Source: Petaurus breviceps papuanus
Taxonomy: Eukaryota > Chordata > Mammalia > Diprotodontia > Petauridae
Assembly: GCA_028583685.1 (NCBI GenBank)
Contig: JAMXIF010000015.1
Location: 57,839,591 to 57,903,590 of the forward strand
Length of the DNA stretch: 64,000 bases
Direction of reading: 5' to 3'
Part shown: one piece after another, positions 45,745-57,430 of the stretch
Layout: each line of letters begins with the position of its first letter
Position numbering within the stretch: position 1 is the first letter of the stretch
Position numbers and translations under genes: made by a program
The notes under the pieces: generated by a model
What the model saw: only the letters and a program-made list of their open reading frames with translations
The model's database searches: none
Told to the model about the DNA's origin: nothing

Positions 45745-47680
45745 TTTTCTTTTTTTTTCAAATGCTTTATTAACTTATGATTTACATCATTCATTTCCGC
45801 CAGATTTTGAGTTACAAATTTTCTTCCCATTTTTCCCCTACCCACTGTCCCAAAATAGCAGTTCCACAGGATATCCCCTCCTGCAATCTGCTCTCTCCCA
45901 TATTTTCTCCCATACCCCTTTTGACTTTTCCAGTGGATCTCCACGCCCCAGTGCCTGTATATCTTAATTCCCAATTACATGTAAAATAGTATTAATAATA
46001 AATAGTATGTATATATATATATATGTATTTGAGTATTTGATTTTAAAACTTTGAATTCCAGATTCATTCCTCCCTTGTCACCCACCCTGACTGGGAAGAT
46101 AAGCAGTTCAGTATAGGTTGTACATGTGTGGCTAATGCAAAACAATAACATAGTAGATATATTGTAAAAGACTAACTATAGTTCCCTCCTATCCCACCTC
46201 CCACTTGTTCTATTCTCTACTTTGATCCTGTCCCTTTTCAAAAGAGAGTGTTTCCAACTTCCCTCCCCCCAGCCTGCCCTCCCTTCCATCATCCCCCCTC
46301 TCATCCCCTTTCCCCCCTACTCTCCTGAAGGGTGAGATACCCTATTTAGTGTGTATTTCATTCCCTCCTCAAGCCAAATTCAATGGGAATAAGGTTGACC
46401 CATTCCCTTTTGCCTTCCTATTCTTCCCCTCCATTGTAACCATTTTCCCTTGCCTCTTCTATATGAGATAGTTTACCCCATTCTGTCTCTCTCCATCTCC
46501 TCTCATTATATTCCTCTCTCACCTCTTAATTTCACCTTTTAAGTATCATCCCTTCCTATTAAATTGGTCCTGTGCCCTCTCTCTATGTATACCTGTAAAC
46601 ATATATACACACATTCACATATGTATTCATATGCCCATCTACCCTCATATATAGACATATATATATATATATATTTCTATTCCCTTCAACTACTGAGAAA
46701 AGATTCATAAGTTACAATTATTGTTTTTCCATGTAGGAATGTTAATAGTTCAACTTTGAAAAGTTCCTTATGATTTCTTTTCCCTGTTTACCTCCTCATG
46801 CTTCTCTTGCTTCTTGTATCTGAATGTCAGATTTTCTATTCAACTCTGTTTTTTCCATCAAGAATGCTTGAAAGTCCTCTATTCCACTGAATGACCATAT
46901 TTTCCCCTGAAACATGATACTCAGTTTTTCTGGGTAGGTGACTCTTGTTTTTAATCCCAGCTCCTTTGACCTCCGGAATATCATATTCCAAGCCCTTCTG
47001 TCCCTCAGTGAAGAAGCTGCCAGATCCTGGGTTATCCTGATTGTCTTTCCACAATATTCAGATTGTTTATTCCTGGCTGCTTGTAATATTTTCTCCTTGA
47101 TCTGGGAACTCCAGAACCTGGCTATAATATTCCTAGGAGTTTTCTTTTTGGAATGTTTTTCAGGAGGTGATCGGTGGATTGTTTCAACCTCTATTTTTCC
47201 CTCTGGTTCTAAAACATCAGGGCAGTTTTCTTTGAGAACTTCCTGGAGGATGATTTCTAGGTTCTTACTTTGATCATGGCTTTCAGGTAGTCCAATAATT
47301 TTTAAATTATCTCTCCTGGATCTATTTCCCAGGTCAATGGTTTTTCCCATGAGATATTTTACATTGCCTTCTATTCTTTCATTTGTTTGGATCTGTTTAA
47401 CAGCATCTTGATTTCTCATAAAGTCATTAGCTTCCATTTGCTCCAATCTAATTCTGAAGCAATGATTCTCCTCAGTGAGCTTTTGAGATTCTTTTTCCAT
47501 CTGGCAAATTTGGCTTTTTTAGGCATTCTTCTTTTCATTGCCTTTTTGAGCCTCTTTTGCCATTTGAATTAGTCTATTTTCCAAGGTGTTATTTTCCTCA
47601 GTCTGTCTGTTGAGTCTCATTTCATAATTTTCTTGCATCATTCTCAATCCTCTTGCAAATTTTCCCTCCACTCTCTATGA
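45745..47680 (-). mobile_element. HAL1-type half-L1, copy E (5'-truncated)
   Basis: On the minus strand the 3' end carries gtaaatcataagttaataaa followed by an A-run, so a polyadenylation signal lies at the very end. The tail modules, a (TA)n tract (about 46010-46024), the spacer, and ORF1 back to about its first quarter are present. The 5' UTR and ORF1 start are missing, the ordinary L1 type of truncation. Confidence 0.87.
46796..47500 (-). pseudogene. ORF1 of HAL1 copy E, long open C-terminal part
   Basis: An uninterrupted 234-codon frame from an internal Met (MEKESQKLTEENHCFRIR) to the stop after QEAREA. It covers the end of the coiled coil, the RRM-like domain (NRSRRDNLKIIGLPESHDQ) and the C-terminal domain (RVTYPEKLSIMFQGK). 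It is the best-preserved RNA-binding half of ORF1p in the window. An extra T in a T-run (near 47514-47520) breaks the frame upstream, and the start is lost with the 5' truncation. Confidence 0.85.
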
Positions 47681-47689
47681 AGTACTTGT

Positions 47690-49255
47690 AGTAACCCCAA
47701 GCTTTTCTCTGAAACAGAGGCTCGCTGACAATCATTATTCTTCTAGTGATACTACATGTTTGTGAGGAATTAAGGTTGAATGTCACCAAAAGGCAATAAA
47801 AAAGTATGTGGTCAGTGTGAGTATGCAGTATGTTATGAACGCAGAATTGTACAAGAATGACGTATAACTACAGATGTGTATAACCAGAAAGAGATTGTTT
47901 GAGACACAGCTGATTGCCAACACATCTGCTCTGTTCACATTTATGCAATATCAAGAAGTCTAGAAGAAGGGCCTCCAGGTGTTAGATGAAGCCCCTATGA
48001 GGGATTTATCGAGGACATAAACCAGTCACATGGAATGAAAAGGTATGGAGGGACCTCTTTCTGAACCAGCTGTAATCTGAATCATTAGAGATTGTAACAT
48101 TAGTGAAGTCAGAGATGGATCAGACTGTGCTGTCATGAACTTAAAATTGAGCAAACTTCTCTACCATGTATCTTAGTTAAGTGGAAATTATTTTGGTTGT
48201 GAATGGTCAAACTCTAAATAGACAGCTTTATGGCCAATAACATGAACATTTTATGTCCCTCAAACAAATGATGGTAATAAAATTTATTTAGAATTAATCC
48301 CCAAAGTCATCATGTTGTGGATTAACTTGATTAATCTGGAAAATGATGTATTAAAAAGTTGAAATACTTCACAAACATTAAAACAAACTGAATGGAAATT
48401 GAATTGAGTTAAAGGGTCAGAATTAGGAAGAGACCTAATTTTACCTTCTGATTTCACAAACAGAACATCGATGCTAAGTGACTTGCTTAAGATTACATAA
48501 TGGTGGGAGCAGAATTGGAACCCCAGTCTTCTGGATCTGCTTCTAGCATATTTTTGTCTTTGATCTCTGCTGCACAAATTTTGTTCGAGTTTGCCAGAAG
48601 GTCATTGAGCTAGTCTGAATCTTCGAAAATTGCATATTGATGGCAAAAAAAAAGGTTTATCTTCCATTCTTATCTCTGAAGGCCCCAAATTTGTTTTAGT
48701 AACCTCAAAAATTAATACAGTGGTAGATATTCTAAGTGCCTGGCCTACTCCTGAGCTGAGTTTATCACCCTAAAGCCTTTAAAGAAGACACACGTGTGTT
48801 GTATTCATTGCCTGATCAATCATGGATTATCACTCTTTTTGCATTGCATTTGGATGCCATACTACTGTCAGAAAGGTGCTTCTGTTAAGGATCTAAAGTG
48901 ATCCATGTGTACCATATCAAGATAGGAGAGACCCACTCTCAGAGCTGAAGCTACCTAGAACTAGTATTATTTTTATTTGATTTTTACTTTTGCTCTTTTT
49001 AAGAGTAGTGGTTTACTGAGCAACTAATGAATAGCAAATAACCTTTTTTAGTTTTGTTTTTATTGAATGAATTTCTTTAGATCATAAGTATAATGTTTGA
49101 TAAATTATTAATCATTAATACTAGAGTCATCTATTTTCTAGGAGATGTATGTTTTGGGGAAAGTCACATTTTGACATTTCCATGTCTTTTTTTTAAACTT
49201 ACTTAGTTGAGGATGTTCTATTATCTAGCAAACTGATTACCATAATATGTAAAAG
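47690..49255 (+). other. Intron 2, little recognised
   Basis: A diverged MIR-like piece near 48410-48550 (minus) is visible. The rest shows no family that can be named. Confidence 0.4.
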
Positions 49256-49267
49256 AGCTGCAGTATT

Positions 49268-49431
49268 TTTTTTTTTTTTTGCTTTTTGGAGGGGCAAAGG
49301 TAGGGCAGTTAGGGTTAAGTGACTTGCCCAAGGTCACATGGCTAGTTTTTGTGTTAAGTGTCTGAGTTCGGATTTGAACTCAGGTCCTCCTGACTCCAGG
49401 GCTGGTGCTCTATTCACTGTGCCATCTAGTT
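49268..49431 (-). repeat. Marsupial tRNA-derived SINE
   Basis: Reversed complete copy with T-tail. A perfect 11-base duplication (gctgcagtatt) flanks it at 49257-49267 and 49432-49442. Confidence 0.93.
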
Positions 49432-50296
49432 GCTGCAGTATTCTTTCTAATATGGAAATGTAAATAATGAATTTTGACAGAATCATGTTTCAAAAGGACC
49501 AAGTACACTGATATTATGTTTCATAGCAGTGGTAAAGATGGTTGAGAGACTTAGATGAGAATTTTCCATTGTTTGTTGCTGAAAGGTGTTGAGAAAGATG
49601 AATTTTAAAAAATAAGTGGTGTGCTGACTAGTGGTCGGAAGGAGGTCTGGTTCTTTGGCACTTTGTATTTTTAAGATATATTCTTTTTTACCCTTTGCTG
49701 CTAACAATCTTGTTGGGCTTTAAGGGACATAATTTCCTAAAAACCAATTTTCATACTGGAACAGTATCAGTGTCTTTCAACTATTTTAACAGTATATATG
49801 AAGGTTAAACAGTGATAAGCTTCTTCATATAAAAATTAAGACTATTTTGATATAGATGTAAATATTTGTTGATTTGACTTAGTATGAATAATTGTGTTTG
49901 AGTTTTTTATGTTAAATGGAGTGCTATAGCATGCATAGTAGTATCACTTTTTGAAGAAGTGTGAGAAGTAGTTATGGGGGAATTAAAAAAAAATAATTCC
50001 TATGAGGAATGTTTCTTATTATTTAGCATAGGTAAGAAACTTACCTAGGAAATGATATAAATTCAAGGAAATGATATAAAAGGGTTGTGGAGTGTTATAT
50101 ATTTGGCTGAAAGGGGTAGAATATGGACTTTTGAGTTTTTATTTCAAAATTATTATTAGCAAATCATTATAAAAGTGAAAGAAGGAAGCCTCAAGAAATC
50201 TATGCAGTAGGTTTTAAATAATATGAGGAAATCATTTTTATTTTGTGCCAGAAGGAAGTTGACCATTAAGAAGGACTTGAATTTCTTTGTCTAAAT

Positions 50297-50485
50297 CCAA
50301 GGGTTTTAACCTTTTTTTGTATCATGTACTCCCTTTAACAGCCTGCTAAAGCCTATGGATCCCCTCTGCAAATAGTTTTTCAGTGCATAAAATAAAATAC
50401 ATTGGATTACAAAGGGAACCAGTTATATTGAAATATGGTTTAAATTTTTTTTTCAATTCACTAACCCAGGTTAAAAACTCCAAAT
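50297..50485 (+). mobile_element. Old hAT-like non-autonomous DNA element
   Basis: The left end agggttttaacc and the right end ggttaaaaactcc are inverted repeats of each other. Between them lie gtatcatgtactccc, aagcctatggatcccctct and acattggattacaaagggaa, which recall a common mammalian element. It has no coding capacity. The hAT assignment is inferred from the terminal repeats only. Confidence 0.5.
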
Positions 50486-50569
50486 GTAAATAAATTCTTT
50501 GATAAGAAGTGTTTTTCAATTGCTACTTTGAAGTATGCTTCAAAATTTGCTTTTGAGAGAAGACATGTG

Positions 50570-50665
50570 TTATGTATATAAATGTTTGTATTTATGTGTA
50601 TGTATATATAATATGCGTATATGTGTGTGTATATATATATGTATGTGTGTATACACACATGATTG
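50570..50665. repeat. TATG/TA microsatellite
   Basis: Degenerate runs of tatg, tata and gtgt units. Confidence 0.85.
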
Positions 50666-50669
50666 TGGG

Positions 50670-52660
50670 TGGGGGAAAGGGGACAGAGAATTATAGTTAT
50701 TTGTGTCTATATTTACTAGCCATAAAAAGTTAGTATTTCATTTCAGGGGTAAGTACTAAAGTTGTTTTTTTTTTAAAAAAGTTGATTTTCTAAGTCTGTT
50801 AAATATCTAGTTCATGAGTAGAATTTGGTGCTTGGTGAGATAAAAATGAAGAATTATATTTAAATGTACCTTAAGAATAAGTATATAAAAGAATTACTTA
50901 CATCCATTACTTGTATAACGTTACTGTGGGTGATGTTTTTTAAAATACTCTTAGTACTGAGGCCTGTCTAGTTTAATCTTATTGACACTTCTCTGATGAT
51001 ATTAAATTTTAGTGATTTAGTATTTGGAGTGGGCATGATGTACCTCTAGGAATCAAAATTAGTTCTCTGGGCTCTTAATGAGAAAATAACTGGGTACCCA
51101 CATACATCCTACATTGTTTTTTATTCTATTATCTGATATGATAATTACATAGTATATGCACAATAAATACTAATCTACATCTGCTCCCAGCTCTTTGATC
51201 TATCCTCATCTCTCAACTATCTCTACTTTTTAAAATCAAAATAGGTCCAGAATGTATGTGAAAGTACAGGGTATAAAAGTATATTAACAGTGACAGTGTT
51301 GTGTCTCTGATAAGGACTATCACCTACATTATGTCATTCTCTTATAGTTTTGACATTTATTTGGAATTTTAAATTCTAGACTTTGTAAAACTTTTTGTAA
51401 TTTTACCAGAAAAAAAAAAACCTTCTACTTGATTCTGTATAATAACATTTGACAGTGGAGCAGCCAGAGTAGTAAAGATATAGAACAGTTTTGTTTAGTC
51501 CCTTTTTAAGTTGACCTTTTTTCTTTCTAATGTTTGTTTAAAAGAACTTGTCCCTTGAAAGTCTGCCTTCTTGTTCTTGACCTTTCAATCAAGTCCCAAG
51601 TGTGTTTTGTTAGATATTTCAGTTGCTATAGAAATAACTGTCAGAAGTTCTACCATTTACTGGGAGGTCACCAGGTAGAGAAAATGAGTGGGAAGGAAGA
51701 AATCCCTCTGGCTGTTATTTAACTCACTTATTTAATGTGCTGATAGTTATGTTGCTTGAATTTGTAGAGTTGCTTGTGTTTTTTAAAATAGATAATGTAG
51801 AAACCCAGAAATTGTATATAAATTATTAATTTTTTATTGCAGTCCTACTAGTTAGAAAACTTTACATTTTATGTAATTCTGGGTAATAAACTAGCATATT
51901 TTTTCTAAAAACTTTTATGGATTTTTTAGGAGGGAGTCTAGAGAACAGATAATTTTTAGAATTAGAGGATGTTTACTTTTCCTTGCATTTTTATTGAGTA
52001 TAACAAATTTTACTTCATATATGTAAATTATTTCTGGCTGATTATTAGCAACTAACTCTAGTTATACCATCAGATAACCGTAGTAGAAACATCCATGACT
52101 AATGATAGTTTTCTGATTATTTGCTATGATATATTATAATTTGTAATTGCTCATTGCAAAACTCTTGAGACTAATGACCTATGTGGCTTATCAGGGAACT
52201 TGTGGAACTGGAAAATCAAAAATCATGTAAAGGTTATATTTGTAGACAACTCAAAAGGGTTGTTTGTAGCAGGGACTAAATAATTTGGCTTTTTCCCCCT
52301 ACATAATAGCCTGATGAACTTCAGACCTAAAGGTTCCCTTTGTCTTTAAATTGGAAGAAATTTATTTAGAACTAAGAGCAACCTCATTTCATAGGAACAC
52401 TTATGTCATATAATAATTGTTTGTAAAACATATATACCTCCCACGAAACCTAAAACTGCTAGACTCACACGTTGAAACATTAAGGCTTATTTTCTCTCCC
52501 TTGATAAGTAATATAAATTTTAGGGCTTTGAAAAGTTAGAAAGACAAGTGATACTCAACTAAGAGCCCAAAAGTTACATAGAGTATGTAGCTGGTAATCA
52601 AATTGCTTAAGTAGGAAGGAAAAGAAAAAAAAAATACTTAGCTGTGATCAATCTAAACAT
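50670..52660 (+). other. Intron 2, single-copy-looking DNA
   Basis: About 2 kb of AT-rich sequence without recognisable repeats or exon signals. It is the longest stretch of the window in which no repeat was seen. Confidence 0.45.
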
Positions 52661-52679
52661 ATATCTTGCTTCAGTCTGA

Positions 52680-53105
52680 ATTGAATGATACTCTGAGAAA
52701 AAGGTTTCTCCAGAGGTCTGCTGTGTCTAACTTTTCTAAAATTCTATCCACTTCCTTAATTTTTTTCTTTTCTATTTTGTGGTTAGATTTATCTAGTTCT
52801 GGGAGGTCAAGTTTGAGGAGCCCCACTAGTTTAGTTTTACTGTCTTTTTCTTCATGTAACTCAATTAGGTTCTCTTTTGATCATTTGGATATTATACCAC
52901 TTGGTCCATATATGTTTACTAATTATATTATCTCATTGTTTATGCTATTCAGCTGAAGCATAAACTTCAGCCTTTTACCTGTACTCTGTGTGTATCCCTG
53001 TGCTTCAGATGTGTTTCTTGTAAACAACAGATTATTTCTACTCTGCTCTCCATTCGTGTTTTATAGGAGAGTTCATCCCATTCACATTCACAGTTATGAT
53101 TACTG
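52680..53105 (-). pseudogene. L1 ORF2 endonuclease fragment of copy H
   Basis: The minus frame reads ITVNVNGMNSPIKHEW, matching the start of the APE-type endonuclease of L1 ORF2p (LNVNGLNAPIK type, where the N is a catalytic-site residue). Matches to the L1 order continue (gacagtaaaactaaactag, gataaatctaaccacaaaat on the minus strand) up to about codon 170, with several stops and shifts. It is the only endonuclease start in the window; the HAL1 copies lack it. Confidence 0.78.
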
Positions 53106-54699
53106 TATCTTTTTCTCCATCCTGTTTTCCCCCATTTATGCTTTTCTCTCCTTTCTCCCTTTCCCTCCTCACTTGTGTTTTGCTACTGACCACCACCTCC
53201 CTCAATCAGTTCTCCCTTCTGCCTACCCACTCCTTCTTCTCCCTCCTATCCCCTCCTACTTCCTATTGGGTGTGTTAGATTTCTGTGCCTGAGTGTGTTA
53301 TTTCCTCTTTGAGCCAAGTCTGATGAAAGTTTCAAACAATGCTCACCTCTCTTCCTTCTTTCCCTCTACTGTATTAGGTCTTTGTACCTCTTCATGTGAT
53401 CCCTTTTCTGCCTCCTCCTTCCCTCTTCTTCCAGTACAATCCCCTTTTTTTATCTCTTAATTTTTTTATCATCCCATTGAAGTCAGGTTATACCCACACC
53501 CTCTGTTGAATGTATACCCCTTCTAAATGCAGTAATAAAAGTACAGTTCTCAAGAGTTACAAGTATAATCTTCTTATGTAGGGATGTAAAAAGTTTAACC
53601 TTGTTGAATGTCATGGCATTTTTTACCCTTTCCTGTTTACCTTTTTGGTTCTTGTATTTGAAGATCAGATTTTCTGTTCGGCTCGTGTTTTTTTTTTTTT
53701 TTTCATCAAGAAAATTTAGAAATTACCTATTTCATTGAATGTCAGTCTCCTCCCCTAAAAGATTATGCTTGGTTTTGCTGAGTAGTTGATGCTTGGTTGT
53801 AATCCAAGATCTTTGCCTTCTGGAATAACATATTCTAAACACTCCAGTCCTTTAATGTAGAAACTGCATAATCCTGACTGCGGTTCCATAATATTTAAAT
53901 TGTTTCTTTCTGGCTTCCTGCACTATTTCCTCCTTGAACTGATAATTCTGGAATGTGACTGCAACATTCCTTGGAGTCTTCATTTTGGGATCTTTTTCAG
54001 GAGGTGATTGGTAGATTCTTTTAATGACTATTTTACCCTCTAGTTCTAGGACCTCAGGGAAGTTTTCCTTGATGATTTCGTGAAAGATGTTATCCAGGCT
54101 CTTTTTTTTTTGATCATGGGTTTCAGATTGACCAATAATTCTTGAATTAGCTCTCCTATATCTATTTTCCAGGTCAGTTGTTTTTCCAATGAGGCATTTT
54201 ACATTTTCTTCTGTTTCTTCATTCTTTTGATGTTTGTTTGACTAATTCTTGATGTCTCATAGAGTTATTAGCTTCTACTTAACCAATTCTCATTTTTAAG
54301 GAATTGTTTTCTTCAGTTAGCTTTTGTGCCTGCTTTTCCATTTAGGCAATTCTACTTTTTAAGGAGTTGTTTTCTTCCTTTTTTTGTCCTTCCTTTTCCA
54401 AGCTGTTGGCTCTCTCTTGTATACTTCTCTTTTCTTTTCCTAGTTTTTCTTCTACCTAAGCCATTTGATTCTTTTGCCTCTTTTATATGAGATAATTTAC
54501 CCTATTCTGTCCCTTCTTATGGCTCTCATTATATTTCTATCTCACCTCTTTATTTTTTAGATATTATTCCTTCCTATTCAACTGATCCTGTGCCCTCTGT
54601 CTATATATATATGTGTACAAATATACACACACTCACATATGTATTTATATACACATACACTCTCCTGTATAAATATATACATGTATGGGGGGGCGGAGT

Positions 54700-54710
54700 C
54701 AAGATGGTGG
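54700..54710 (+). promoter_or_regulatory. YY1-like motif at the HAL1 5' end
   Basis: caagatggtgg at base 13 of copy F. The core CAAGATGG recurs at the 5' end of copies A, B, D and H. In human L1 a YY1 site of this kind near the 5' end is known to set the transcription start; the role here is inferred. Confidence 0.5.
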
Positions 54711-55411
54711 AGTAGAAACACGACCTCCGAGGGGCTCCGGCTTCCACCTTCCCCAATCAATGTAAAAAGGGGACTCTGAACAAACTTTGGATCTGCAGAA
54801 CCCACAAAATGACACAGAGGAGCTAATCTCCCACTGAGGACAGCCCTATAGGCCAGCAGGAATCGACCAGTGCAGCTCTCTGGGAGCAGAGCCCAGGCCT
54901 GGGTAAGCCAGAGGTTTTAGCCCCAGGATGGGTCTGACCAGCCACCAGCCGAGGGACTCCAGATAAGCAGCAGCTCTGGCCGTTTCCAGAATTATCAACA
55001 CATAGATGTGAAGGACAAAGAGAGAGGGTCAGTGCAGTCTGGACTTTGGGACCCAGTAAGTGGGAGGGCTTGGCTTTTGCCCCCAGGGCGAAAAGCTACT
55101 GAGATGCCCGGCACAGCCAGTCAGCAGGTGGCAGCTTCAGCTCCTGGTCTGCAGAGTGTAGGGGGACCAAGCAACCAGTCTGAGGGGTAATTGCTCTTGC
55201 TTTAACCTGCTTGGATCTGGATTGCAGTCTAGGGTGGAGGTCCTGGGATGCGTGACCAGCTTGCCAGAGAGTGTGGAGGCCTCAGAGAGGGCACCCATCT
55301 AATACCTCCAGCAGCTGAGAAAAACCCAGTGTTTGGGACGAAAGCGCCCCTGTCTGGTTGCAGAGTCCTACTGTGGCAAAAAGCCCAGGGGTCAAGTGAC
55401 TGAGGGGCAAC

Positions 55412-56645
55412 ATGACCAGGCAAAGGAAGCAAAGCAGACAGAAGATTCCAAAATTAGACTCCTATTTGGGGGACAAAAAGGAGAAAAGCATGGAACAGGA
55501 GGAAGAGAGTGAAGTCAGAACTCCTGAACCAAAAGCTTCAAAGGAAAATACGAGCTGGTTACAGACCATGGAGGACCTTAAGAAGCAGATAAGAGAAGTG
55601 GAGGAAAAATTGGGAAGAGAAATGATAATGATGCAAGAAAATTATGAAATGAGAGTCAACAGCCTGACTGAGGAAAGTACCACCTTAAAATAACAGACTA
55701 ACTCAAATGGCAAAGGAGGCTCAGAAAGTCAATGAGGAGAAGAATGCCTTAAAAAGCCAAATTTGCCAGATGGAAAAAGAATCTCAAAAGCTCACTGAGG
55801 AGAATCATTGCTTCAGAATTAGATTGGAACAAATGGAAACTAATGACTTTATGAGAAATCAAGATGACCTGTTAAATAGATCCAAACAAATGAAAGAATA
55901 GAAGGCAATGTGAAATATCTCATGGAAAAACCACTGACTTGGAAAATAGATCGAGGAGAGATAATTTAAAAATTATTGGACTACTTGAAAGCCATGATCA
56001 AAGTAAGAACCTAGAAATCACCCTCCAGGAAGTTCTCAAAGAAAACTGCCCTGATGTTTTAGAGTCAGAGGGCAAAATAGAGGTTGAAAGAATCCACTGA
56101 TCACTTCCTGAAAAAGACCCCAAAAAGAAAACTCCTCAAAGTATTATAGCCAGGTTCCAGAATTCCCAGATTCAAGGAGAGAATATTACAAGCAGCTTGA
56201 AAGAACAATTTGAATATTGTTGAAACACAATCAGGATAACCTAGGATCTGGCAGCTTCTACACTGAGTGATCGAAGGGCTTGGAATATGATATTCCAGAG
56301 GGCAAAGGAGCTGGAATTAAAACCAAGAATCACCTACCCAGCAAAATTGAGTATCATTTTTCAGGGGAAAATATGGTCATTCAGTGGAATAGACGACTTT
56401 CGAGCATTCTTTTTTTTTTTTTTTTTTAAAGCAATTGGGGTTAAGTAGCTTGCTCAAGGTTACACGGCCAGTTATTTCTGGGTGTGGTGCTAAGCATCTG
56501 AGTCCTAATTTGATCCCCAGATCATCCTGACACTGGGGCTGGTGCCCTTACTCGCTAATCCACCTGGCCGCCCCTACTTTCAAGTATTGTTGATGAAAAA
56601 ATCAGAGTTGAATAGGAAATTTGACATTCAGATACAAGAAGCATG
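55412..56645 (+). pseudogene. ORF1 of HAL1 copy F, broken
   Basis: The first piece (55412-55690, MTRQRKQSRQKIPKLDS to TLK) meets a stop created by a one-base insertion at about 55689-55692. The second piece (55707-55901) carries the coiled coil in the shifted frame and ends after a two-base insertion following NQD (about 55865), which returns the sequence to the first frame. Downstream RRM and C-terminal segments are recognisable but hold further lesions and a SINE (56409-56575). Copy C has both insertions. Confidence 0.82.
56409..56575 (-). repeat. Marsupial tRNA-derived SINE inside copy F
   Basis: Reversed SINE with a T-tail, in the C-terminal part of ORF1 of copy F. A 13-base duplication with two mismatches flanks it (actttcgagcatt at 56396-56408, actttcaagtatt at 56576-56588). 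It is the innermost level of the nest. Confidence 0.9.
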
Positions 56646-57383
56646 AGAAGGTAAACAGGGAAAAGAAATAAAAAGGAACTTATCAAAGTTGAACTATTAA
56701 CATTCCTACATGGAAAAACAATTGTAACTTATGAAACTTTTCTCAGTAGTTGAAGGGAATAGAAAAATATATATGAGGGTATATGGGCATATGAATACAT
56801 ATGTGAATGTGTGTATATATGTATAGACAGAGGGCACAGGACCAATTTAACAGAAAGGGATGATACTTATAAAGTGAAATTAAAAGGTGAGAGAGGAATA
56901 TAATGAGAGGAGATGGGGAGAGACAGAATGGTGTAAACTATCATATAGAAGAGGCAAGGGAAAATGGTTATAATGGAGGGGAAGAATAGAAAGGCAAAAG
57001 GGAATGGGTCAACCTTATTCCCATTGAATTTGGCTTGAGGAGGGAATGAAATACACATTAAAAAGGGTATCTTACCCTCCAGGAGAGTAGGGGGAAAGGG
57101 GATAAGAGGGGGGATGATGGAAGGGAGGGCAGGCTGGGGGGGGGGGGGGGAAGTTGGGAACACCCACTTTTGAAAAGGGACGGGATCAAAGTAGAGAACA
57201 AGTGGGAGGTGGGATAGGATGGAGGGAAATATAGTCAGTCTTTTACAATATATCTACTATGTTAATGTTTTGTGTTAGCCACACATGTACAACCTATACT
57301 GAACTGCTTATCTTCCCAGTAAGGATGGGAGACAAGGGAAGAAGGGAATGAATATGGAATTCAGAGTTTTAAAATCAAATGTT

Positions 57384-57385
<2 letters not shown>

Positions 57386-57425
<40 letters not shown>
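57386..57425. repeat. (TA)n microsatellite inside copy F
   Basis: About 20 TA units between the two 3' modules of copy F. Confidence 0.9.

Positions 57426-57430
<5 letters not shown>

Noticed and set aside
43449-57425. Runs of TA as a centromere-like or replication-origin signal
   Set aside because: They occur at the same internal place of the same retroelement family and are microsatellite expansions.
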